Origin: Diploscapter coronatus
Lineage: Eukaryota; Nematoda; Chromadorea; Rhabditida; Rhabditidae
Direction of reading: 5' to 3'
Assembly (NCBI GenBank): GCA_964036155.1
Contig: OZ038422.1
Location: forward strand, 55,513,201 to 55,577,200
DNA length: 64,000 nt
This document shows positions 37,501 through 50,285 of the stretch, piece after piece; position 1 is the stretch's first letter; each line of letters opens with the position of its first letter. The notes beneath the pieces are model-generated. The model was given only the letters and a program-made list of their open reading frames with translations. It was not told where the DNA came from and made no database searches. Made by a program: the position numbers and the translations under genes.

Positions 37501-38377
37501 CAAGTTTTCCATTTTAGAATACCCAAAAGATCGAGAACACTCGTATTTACAAGTCAGAATTCATGTCTCCTGCCCACCTGTCTGATGTAGTATCTGCATT
37601 CGGGCTCAGTGATGGTGGTCCTTCTGTTGAGGAGTTCTTTGAGCGAATTGTTGGAGCAGTACTCGAGCACGATGTACATCTGTCCTTTGTCCATGAAGTA
37701 GTCGAACATCTGGATGACGTTCTCGTGGCGGAACAGACGGTTGATGTCTGCCTCCTGGCGCATCTGAAAGTACACATTCATTTCTTTGAACAGGAGAATA
37801 GGGAAATTATTCTTCAACTACTTTTCCAATTCAAGGATCGTTGGCAATGGAAAAAATTCTCAGTGCCGAAAAACTATCTTCAGGTCGCTTCTTGGCTAAT
37901 TGAGATTTATTCGAAAATTTCATAATGTTGTCTACTGCAGCTCATCGCAAACAGCAGCAATTCTGATTGCAGTTTTGACGAACTCTCCATATATGTCGAC
38001 CTACCTTTTTGTGCTCCTTGGGGGTGTTCTTCTTGGACACCTTGACGGCCACCTCTCTGCCCCTGGCTATTTCTCTGAATCGGTAGCAAAGGCCGAAACT
38101 GCCGGAGCCGAGGAAACTCTTGCCTGAAAATTTACAACATCAACCATTTTTAGAAGTTCCTGGTTTCCTTTCTGGAAGATGTTCAGAAATTGACTTCCGA
38201 GTCCTCAAACTCTTAATTTCTACGCCTTTATTCAGAATCGAAAATCATTTTTCAGGACTTCAAATTGAAATTTTATATAGCTTGATTTGTCGATTCACGC
38301 AACTTGCCTTTGTCTCTGATATATCTCTGCATGTTGGCCGGATTGACGAGGACAGTGGGCATCTCGAAGGTCGTCAT
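34518..38377 (-). CDS. Polo-like kinase, 674 residues, 13 exons
   Basis: Minus-strand exons 38377-38308, 38123-38005, 37763-37578, 37414-37237, 37101-36977, 36697-36575, 36523-36437, 36388-36163, 35940-35810, 35560-35438, 35378-35163, 35070-34834, 34721-34518 (675 codons). The kinase domain (about 23-282) has GSGSFG (29-34), VAVK with Lys51, HRDLKLEN (140-147), DFG (160-162) and the T-loop [14 protein letters not shown] (173-186). A Pro/Gln-rich linker leads to polo box 1 (about 430-510, with Trp440 at RWIARSDEF) and polo box 2 (about 535-605, [19 protein letters not shown]). Polo kinases control mitotic entry, centrosomes and cytokinesis, using the polo boxes to bind primed phosphosites. Intron 1 is GC-AG. 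The T-loop acceptor is Ser not Thr and the usual pincer His is Arg571. Closest C. elegans paralogue is undecided. Confidence 0.93.
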
Positions 38378-42008
<3,631 letters not shown>

Positions 42009-43324
42009 TTAGTTGGGCTTGCAAAAAGGGAAGAGAATGAGGTGCTGCATGAGAAGCATGCAGGAACCCACATCGTGGCCGAGCCAGGGCGTGTACGTCT
42101 GAAGGAAAGGGGACGAGGGAGGATAGTAGTCGTGGTACAGATTGTAGCAGTACATGCACGCGTTTGTGTCCTGAATGACATAATTTTTCAAATAAAATTC
42201 ACGTTCGATTCAGAAATTTGGAAGAGTTGCATACGAAATAGTATTGAGAGAGAATATTATTTTCCTACTAAAGCCTATCGCATTTCACATGCATGATGCA
42301 ACTTTTTTTCAAATTGTCAAAGCAAGTGTTCTCCCATTCAATGGTCACGAAATGATTGAGTTGCTCGAGAATTCTCACTTCATCAGCAATGCTGGGAGTC
42401 GAGCATCTGGAGGACATCTGCTGGTGGAATCCGCTGTCCGTGGCCGAATCCTCGCAGCCGCAGCCCCAGGCCTGGCTCTGCACACTCGACACAGAGTTCG
42501 AGCACGACCAGTCGTCGTTGCCGAACAACAACTGAAAGTAATCTCATTCATTTACCAAAAATAAAACGAAAAGTTGGTCGGTATTCAACTGATTCTTGAA
42601 ATTCGATTTTCGCTCTACAATGCATCAATTAATGCTGTTTTGACAGACCGTAACTCGAAATTGAAAACGATGAATTATGAAGGATAAAACCAGCCGTCTG
42701 ATTATTGGTCGCAATAATTTCATTTTTCTTCAACCCTTACCTCATGCTCGCTGTCGAGCCCCTCCTTGTGCCTGCACCGATTCTGGAACTCGGGTTTGAG
42801 CTGCAGCAGAGTGACCGTCTTCTCCTCCACCAGCAGAGGGCCACTCCACTCCACGTCCTTCTTCTTCTGGCCCTTTCCCCTGTCCTTGTCCTTGTCGTCC
42901 CTCTCAGTCAGTCTGAGCGGCAGGAGAATCTTCTGCTTGTCCTCGCAGCCGGGAATCGGTTCGCGGCGGACGCGCGGGCGACGGAACATGGGCTTCAGCT
43001 CGAGAAGCGTCTTCTGAAATTCCGAATGTTCTAGTCGGCTTACTGTAGGGAGGGTGTTGTTCTATGATAGTTCACTTCGAAAGTTCGTGTTATTTTTCTC
43101 CTCTATCAACAATATTTCATCTCAAAACTATAAACCTCCCAAGGTGCTCAAATTCATGCTCATAAAATAATCCAACTTTCCAGAAAAACAAATGTTCTCG
43201 TTGCATACTGTTTGGGAAAATAATAGAACGTTTTCAAAGCTGTTTCAACTTCATCGAAAAGTTCGAAGAGACTGACCGTGTAGGACATCTGGCCTTCGGC
43301 ATCGAACATCTGCACGGTGGCCAT
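42009..43324 (-). CDS. uncharacterised 211-residue protein, 4 exons
   Basis: Minus-strand exons 43324-43277, 43013-42741, 42531-42379 and 42170-42009; all junctions are phase 0 and the sum is 212 codons. The start is MATVQMFDAEGQMSYTK. A basic stretch (MFRRPRVRREPIPGCEDKQK) precedes a Lys/Asp-rich segment (DDKDKDRGKGQKKKD), a Ser/Cys-rich segment (WSCSNSVSSVQSQAWGCGCE) and a C-terminus with CMYCYNLYHDYYPPSSPF and LFPFCKPN. There is no signal peptide, no clear membrane helix and no domain I can name. The codon use is GC-rich like the neighbouring actin, which argues for a real, well-expressed gene. The CxxCY and CGCE clusters could bind metal, but spacing does not match a known zinc finger. 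Confidence 0.72.
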
Positions 43325-44681
43325 CGTTGCTGTTGGCTGGTTGTTCGAACGCAGAACGCAGTCGGAAAGCGATTAGGAAGCTTCGTCTGATCTCTCGGAT
43401 AGGTTAATGATGGAATGGAGGAGCCGCTCATCGTTGCCTGAAGAGGAAGGACAGATCGTGAGAAATCGACGCAAAAGGGGCACGAAGAACGTGGGAAACG
43501 GGAAAGGGGCATGCAGATCATGGGAAATCGAAAAAAGGGCATGCAGATCGTGGGAAATGGGATAAATCGATTTTTGTGAGCGTCTTTTTTCATTAACAGT
43601 AAATGCAGGGCGCCTGTGTGAATGAGTGCAATAATTTATTTTGCGCTTTTTAAAATGATCGAATTCCATTAATCGGAGCCATTTTAGTTCGGGTTTGTGG
43701 CATGATTAGGATTGGAGCATTTAGGCATTCAATTTGGACGAAATCATAAATAATGATTTTTTTTTACAATTAGGAATATCAGGAAATAAATGCTAGAGAG
43801 GCACGCGGAAAGATGCGAATGAAGACAGCCATGAATTATTGTGAAGTGACGAACAGCAATGATTCCATTTTCTGATTTTAGAAAGTAGCATTGATTGACT
43901 TTTTTAAACCTTACCTAGTAAATTTTTATCATCATCGCCTATTTCATTCAATTTTCATTGAATATGAAGATTACCCATCATTTATTAGCGCATTCAGAAA
44001 AAAAACATAGAATAATGCCTCAAAAATTTGACAAATCTAACATTAAATTTATAAAGTCAGTAACGATATTCAATTTTGTTTGATCATTGATTCTTCGAGA
44101 AGTTATTGAAAGGAGCTTCTTCCCAAATGCACTCATTCAATTCGTTACTGTGCTTGTTGTTATTCATGACATCTTCTTGAAAGGGATTGTCACTTTTGCA
44201 TTTGAACTTCTTGTCCATGTCGGCTGTTTCCACACTAGTGAATATTCAGAAATAGAATTGGTCGCAATGTTTGCTTAGTAGTGCTTCATTTCTTCTAAAT
44301 TTTCGAGATTACATTTCTAAATTACATGGTTACGCCTCTTTCGTGCGTAAGCACTGTTTATAATTACAATCTTCATAAAATTCAATGTCTGACGGGCAAA
44401 CTTCATAGGTGAAATCTAATTTTAAAAGAAAAATTGTTTCGTTGATACTTCAATTATATGTATACCGAAATGTCAAAACTTGTATGATCTTTGATGTCAT
44501 TCGACATCCGGGATCAGTATATTGCTCCTTCAAATCCGCTGGATTAAAAACGCTCTTCAATGACACTATAATTACTAAGTCATTATTCCTATTCTAGAAA
44601 ATTTACTCGCAGTTCCTATACCATCCAAATATGGTATAATTTGTCGCCACCGACCTGTTTATTTCATTTGATGAATCATTT
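43325..44681. other. intergenic region with a minisatellite
   Basis: Upstream of the 211-residue gene. Contains the tandem repeat at 43453-43569; otherwise AT-rich with no supported frame. Confidence 0.45.
43453..43569. repeat. tandem repeat, about four copies of a 29-33 bp unit
   Basis: Copies begin AGATCGTGAGAAATCG, AGAACGTGGGAAACGG, AGATCATGGGAAATCG and AGATCGTGGGAAATGG, with spacer GGGGCACG or GGGCATGC. Located about 130 bases upstream of the 211-residue gene. Confidence 0.75.
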
Positions 44682-44874
44682 TTATGAACTGAGGAAATAG
44701 ATATTGCACACTGTTTGCATCTCTCCCCTTCTAGGTTCAACCTTCTCGAAATAGCATGCGCCCTGAAGGGATAGTAAAGAAAAGGGAGAGGGAAATAATG
44801 AGGGGAAGGTGAGACGTGGCCCGTGCAAAATCGAGTTGCAAAGAGTGCAATATCTACTTCCTCACAGTCCGTAA
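44682..44874 (-). mobile_element. MITE copy 1 (same family as 58223-58427)
   Basis: Inverted ends near TTATGAACTGAGGAAATAGA and TACTTCCTCACAGTCCGTAA. The interior (TCTCGAAATAGCATGCGCCC, CCCGTGCAAAATCGAGTTGC) matches the copy at 58223-58427 in the opposite orientation. Confidence 0.75.
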
Positions 44875-45180
44875 TTGTTATTGCCATTTCTGCTGAAAAG
44901 CCATCTCTAGAACTAACCTTATAATTAATTTGCCCGAGCCTTAAAGGGCGGAGTCACTTCATGGGCGCAACTCGCGCCTATAAATACTCCCCTTTCGTCG
45001 TTAATTTGTTCATTCAGTTTTATTCACGTCCTACTGTCCTCTACCTCTGTACTTGGTATTACTGTATTGGACCAGTGCTAGTCAATAAAGGATTCGTGAC
45101 ATTCCGTGCAGTGCGAGTTACTAGTAGAGAACTATAACTAAGGTCTTCTTAAAATTTACCCACACCCAATTTCTCGCCTG
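44875..45180 (+). mobile_element. candidate solo LTR
   Basis: A GC-richer block with a strong TATA box (TATAAATA, 44979-44986) and an AATAAA at 45084-45089 about 105 bases downstream, the U3-R spacing of retrotransposon LTRs. It begins near TGTTATTGCC. I could not find a clear right end, target-site duplication or internal coding region, so a cellular promoter with a short non-coding transcript remains possible. Confidence 0.35.
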
Positions 45181-45631
45181 CACAAAAATGTCGATTTTTC
45201 AAAGTTCATTGTTTTGAGCCAAATGAAATTCATTCCACTTAGAATTTTATGCTGATCACGAATATGCAGTGATCTTATCACTGATAAGAGCTCATTTTTG
45301 AATTATTTTAGTTCGGATTATGAAAATAAGAATTGCGGATCATTTTCAATTCAATTTTATCACTTTATTATTAGTGATAAGAAATGATAATATTCTAACC
45401 GCAGGCACCGAGCGACGTCTACGTGCCCCAGCCGAAGGCAAGTGAGTAGCCACGAAACGACCGCGAGCGCAGCCTTCGAGTTTCATTTGATATGTATGAA
45501 TGCATAGTGGATCGGGCTAATAACCGTCATAAAGTACCAATTTGCCAAAGTAAAGATAATTATATTAATAATTCCGAAAATTAAGCTTATTTAAAATAAT
45601 AGAACTTGGAAATAGTACATGGCACGTACAG

Positions 45632-47703
45632 GCATTTTATTACACAATAACTGATTTTGGAGCTGGTATGTAAATATAGTCTATATCTTACTAAAATAAG
45701 TACCAATAATAAGTGTTAATATTGAATCTGTTGATATTAAGTTTGTATAAAGTTCAAACCTTATAAATTCAGTTATCCAATTAAAATTAGATTATTTAGC
45801 CAAGATAGCTTATCTCTATCCATTGGATCCAGACAATATACTTCTTTGTTTATCTATTATACCATTGATACTAATAATACGTATGAAGAGAGCCCTTAAT
45901 AAAATCCGTGGAAAATTCACGACATTTGAAAGGCTCCTATCGATAGAAGTAACCTTCAAGATGATTGGAATAATTTATCTCTTTATAAGGGTAAATTGAT
46001 TTATTAACTAATCATATTGAGATGATATCATGAGGCCCGAAATAAGAGTTGGTACAATACGCCGCACGATAATTTATTTTCGGCCAGAAATAAAGAAATA
46101 TTGTGTTGAAATGAGAGAAAGGCAGAAAACTGCCTATTCGCACTATTTCTCTGCGCTCTCGCCTACTCTTTGATCGGAGCAAGCGATATCTATTTTGATT
46201 ATATTATATAAATAAATCAATGTTTCCATAAGAAAATTAAATACCGTAAATCCTCTACTAGAAGCCTCCGAGCTTCTATTGTTCAACCCCCCAAAAATCG
46301 AACATTGCCAAACCGTTATAACTCTTCGTCTATACATCGTAGAGACTTGAAATCAAAAGTAAATAGGCTTCAAATACTCAAAATAAGATGATAAAACTCT
46401 TCTCATGATTTGAGTAGGATAGTTCTGGAAACCCGAGGGGGGCTTCAATTAGAGGAATTACGGTATCGTTTAATTTAAGAAGTTTGTTATCGCTTACCAA
46501 GCATTGAAGATGCCATGTTGTGGTAAATCAATATATGATGACGTAAGTAGTTTAAAGTCGATTAAAATATTTTTATCTTGGCATTATTAATGGTATTTAG
46601 TTATTCATAAATTTTAACATTGTCGAAACCCAAACATTTGCAAACATCACTAAACTTATTTCATGTGCTCTGGCTCTTGATCGATGCTTTACTTTGGCTG
46701 AGTAAGCATTAATACTCTCGATTATAAACGAGAGAGGTACTGCTATCGAGCGATCTGTCTTCCCGTGCTCTTTTGTCAGCCATCTGCGTACTCAATTTTC
46801 ATTGTCAACGCGGGGTGAGAGAGCCAAGACGGTGAAACAAAAAGGGACGAGATGGGGATCTCTCGCTAGCAATACCTCTCTCGTTTATAATGGAGTTTCT
46901 TCAATAGACATACAGAATTTGCAATTAAACAATCACTAGAATGCTTTAGCTCACCAAATGGCAAAATATTAAACCTAATAAAACAACTATTTAACATAGC
47001 ATTTATTGAATATATTGCTTCGGCATTCTTTTTTTTAATATCCAATGTAGTTTTCTATTATTATATACACTTCGAATATTCAGAAGATAGCCAGGGATTC
47101 AAAATTTCCGTTAGAATGTCACAATTAACAGTAAATCCATTATGTATTTTGCTACGTCATTGTGCAATATTACAGGATTCCATTTTGACTCAATCGAGTT
47201 ATTTCGTATCTGGAATTACTATTATTATTATTTCGACAAGTACAATATTCATATTATTTAAAGTTCGGAAGCATTACAGTCAAATGACTACACTAAAGAA
47301 AAAAGATGAGACTGGTCTAAATAGACGTCTAATAACGCATGTATGATGATTTATAATAAGATTTATGTTTATGAAATATTATGCATAAAAAATTTAATTA
47401 TATATATACAAATATTTAGGTCATATGGGAACTTTTCATAAATAATATCGGCTATTTTGTGATATATATGGATTTATATGGATTCTTTGATGATTTGATT
47501 GATGAACCTACGACAATATGGAGAATCATTAAAGAAATCATATTAGCCCTAATGGTAACTAGTATAAATTTGTTCTTCATCTATTGAAGAAAAATGGACA
47601 CGTGTTTCAGAGTGCATTCATGAGTATGCCTATTTATGGACCAACATTTCAAGTAATCACTCTATATTTTCTAACCAAAAGGGCAATAAAGGCGAGTTTA
47701 TAA
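45632..47703 (+). CDS. seven-transmembrane receptor-like gene, N-terminus and one exon unresolved
   Basis: Supported exons: 45632-45665 (frame open further 5'), 45773-45990, 46916-47340, 47420-47554 and 47611-47703 with TAA. Exon phases agree except between 45990 (phase 0) and 46916 (needs one base), so a small exon is missing or the gene is damaged. The translation has at least five hydrophobic helices: NILLCLSIIPLILII, MIGIIYLFI, FIEYIASAFFFLISN, SYFVSGITIIIISTSTIFIL, VIWELFINNIGYFVIY and EIILALMSAFM. Lys/Arg-rich loops lie between them and the C-terminal stretch is ITLYFLTKRAIKA. This is the pattern of nematode chemosensory serpentine receptors, but I cannot assign a subfamily. Codons are very AT-rich, unlike the actin region. 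Two MITEs occupy the interval without exons. Confidence 0.55.
46254..46463. mobile_element. MITE with TA duplication
   Basis: 210 bp flanked by TA (46252-46253, 46464-46465). Ends CCGTAAATCCTCTACTAGAA and, from the right, CCGTAATTCCTCTAATTGAA, both continuing into GCC(T/C)CC..CTCGG-like sequence. Confidence 0.8.
46723..46889. mobile_element. MITE with long terminal inverted repeats
   Basis: Ends TATAAACGAGAGAGGTACTG and, from the right, TATAAACGAGAGAGGTATTG; the match continues (CTATCGAGCGATC against CTAGCGAGAGATC). 167 bp, GC-richer interior than its surroundings. Confidence 0.8.
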
Positions 47704-48332
47704 AAATGATCACAAACATGGATAAATTTAGCGCCTCGAAAATCAAGACAAGGAAAAGCAGAAAGTACAGAAGAATCAAGTAGCTCCTGAAAGAAAACCC
47801 ATAAATATTGCAGTAGTCAGTAGTTCTAATGTATGAATGATCAGCATTTGTTAAAAATTATTAATTTCAAATTATCTCATTCGACACTTTCCATATTTGT
47901 AAATACCATTATTAATCATTTATTTGTCATTGTGAAATGTGTAATTCATATGTGCATTTTCAAAATCAAATAAATTATCTTAATGACAAACTTAATGAGC
48001 ACCTTAGCAAGTTGCCTTGAAGACTTACTTTTTGTGCGATATTCAGGTTAAAGACTTTAATATAATTTGTATCTGAAAGTTTTTAAAGCCGTATAAAATT
48101 GTCGTTGAATGCATCACTTATTAAAACTCCCAACTCTGATCCCCCACCTAGCCTCGCCCACTTTTCTGAGCGGGGCCGGATCTCCCCATTCTTGTGATTA
48201 GGGTCCAAGGGGATATCCACCCATAGGGGTTTGGTTCGGATTCAGGTCATTTTTGCAATTGTTCGGACCCCTTTTGACAGTTATTCGTGGAATATCTCTT
48301 AAATTAATTTCATTTAATTTAGAAATTTATTA
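47704..48332. other. intergenic region
   Basis: AT-rich up to 48110, then a GC-rich block at 48130-48290 with no coding frame or repeat partner in this window. Confidence 0.45.
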
Positions 48333-49594
48333 GGTTGTGGCATAAGTAATGAGAATTTTTGCATGTTTTTTGTCCGTTCCTCTCTCTTTCATGTGTTATC
48401 AGGGGACAAAGTGCATTGGGGGGATAGATAGTGGAAGGGTCCCTATGCGTGAACAATCCACCATCATATCGACTCAGTCTACTAGTGAGACATGCCGAAT
48501 GCTTTTATTCCCAACAATTTCCATTTACGGAATGTAGTTCTTTTTTTATTCCTAAGTGGCCTCAAAGTGAAGGATATCCATGAGAAACTTACTGCTACGT
48601 ATGACACCAATGCCCCCTCTCAAACCACCATCTATCGTTATGTCGCTCGTTACAAGGAAGAAGACTACTCGTTTGAAGATGAACCCAAGTCAGGTCGTCC
48701 ATGGGAGCTGGATTTGGACAAATTGCGGAAGATTGTGGAGGATGACCCCTATCTTACTACGCGGGATATGGGGACAGTCCTTGATGTTGACTGGTCCACT
48801 GTAGCCCGAGGACTGAAGACTATTGGGAAGAAGGCTAAGCTTGGAAGATGGGTACCCCATGCTCTTTCGGATTTCGACAAGAATAGGAGGGTTGATGCTG
48901 CTTTGAATCTTCTAACTTATCATCGCACAACGAACTAGCTGGATCGTGTTACCACTGGGGACGAAAGGTGGGTCCTCTACGATAACAGTGAGAGAAGTGC
49001 AATGTGGGTCGATGAGGATGAACAACCAGAAGACGTCCCTAAACCCTCTCTACACCCCAAAAAGATCCTACTCTGTATATGGTGGAGTGTGAACGGTATT
49101 GAATACTGGGAGACATTGAAGGAGGGTGAAACAGTAACGGCACAGGTCTACACTGTACAACTACGAAAGTTAAAGTTACATTTGGAAAACACTCGAGGAG
49201 CACAGGCCGAAATCTACTTCCAGCCTGATAATGCTAAGCCACATATTGCAAGAAGTGTGAAGGCTGAACTGGAGGGATTATGGATGGCACGTACTACCCC
49301 ATCCCCCTTATAGTCCCGACCTGGCCCTCTCTGATTACCACCTCTTCAAGCACCTCAGTCACTTCCTTAGAGGACAGAACTTCAAGGATCGTAAGGATGT
49401 CGAATCTGCACTGAAGGGATTCTTCGGCTCATAGACTGCGGAGTTCTACAGGGCTGGTATCCATGCTCTGCCAGGTCGTTGGAAGGAAACAGTCAATGCT
49501 AATGGCAATTACTTCTAATCCGTTCGTTGTCTCATTTTTGCGAAATATGATAAAATATAAATGCCAAAATTTTCTCATTACTTATGCCACAACC
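48333..49594 (+). mobile_element. mariner-family transposon, complete ends, 1262 bp
   Basis: Terminal inverted repeats GGTTGTGGCATAAGTAATGA at the left and, from the right, the same 20 bases, extending to GAGAA. TA target-site duplications lie at 48331-48332 and 49595-49596. The size and DD34D-type transposase remnants fit Tc1/mariner, mariner branch. Confidence 0.92.
48492..49518 (+). pseudogene. mariner transposase, disrupted
   Basis: The first frame (48492-48935) encodes the helix-turn-helix half: LKVKDIHEKLTATYDTNAPS, SGRPWELDLDKLRKIVED, TVLDVDWSTVARGLKTIGKK. It is closed by TAG at 48936-48938. The same frame continues with the catalytic region, first Asp in VTTGDERWVLYDN and second in EIYFQPDNAKPHIA. 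Around 49285-49300 the frame shifts and the third Asp region, YSPDLALSDYHLF, is in another frame; a further TAG is at 49432-49434. The frame then reads to TAA at 49516-49518. With two in-frame stops and one frameshift, no active transposase is expected. Regular length for the family would be about 345 residues. Confidence 0.9.
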
Positions 49595-49596
49595 TA

Positions 49597-50285
49597 ATAT
49601 TAAAGAACTTGTCATAATTAAATTAAAAAGAGCAACAAATATGATGATATTACGTGGAAAATATCAATGACATGTATATCACAAAAGCGGCACATAGCAA
49701 TCCTCGTATGTATAGAAGAATATGCGATACGATGATAAAATACCCGTACAACAGTTTGATTTAAATAATTTAGATAAGTAATAGGCCGAAAGAGAGATGA
49801 TTAAATCTTGAAATGTTTCTTGAGTCGAATTGCGAGTGCCGCTATGAATTCTATGAGCGTTCTCTAAGAAACAGTTCAAGAATCACCGAATCGCACAAAA
49901 TAATTCCTATTACATTTGAAAATCTTGATACACAAGTTATCTACTCTCGGTTGTTCCTCAAAAAAGGCTTGCAGAGAGAGGAGGAAAGGGTACCCGCGAG
50001 GTTAACCAACCACTGGGCTCTGTCATGATCTGCGTGCGTCTCTGCACCGTGTATTCCATATTGCGTTCTTCGTGGGTGCATGCCTCGCCCTCTTAGCAAG
50101 TTTTTTTCAAAGAAATGAAGAGTAACAACTATAGCTGATATGTAGAACATTGAGATTTGCAGAAAAAAGCAAAATCAACTATTAAAAGATGCACAATTTA
50201 AATAATGGAGATCAACCCTAGTCGTAAATTATTTAAACAAAGAATTAGGTGAATATTGATTCACAAATGTGCTTGATCGGTTTCT
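49597..50285. other. intergenic region
   Basis: No supported gene. AT-rich with a short GC-richer patch at 49975-50095. Confidence 0.45.

Noticed and set aside
46030..46165. Open frame IMRPEIRVGTIRRTIIYF followed by more basic residues
   Set aside because: Considered as the missing receptor exon, but phases do not fit either neighbour and no splice pair bounds it.
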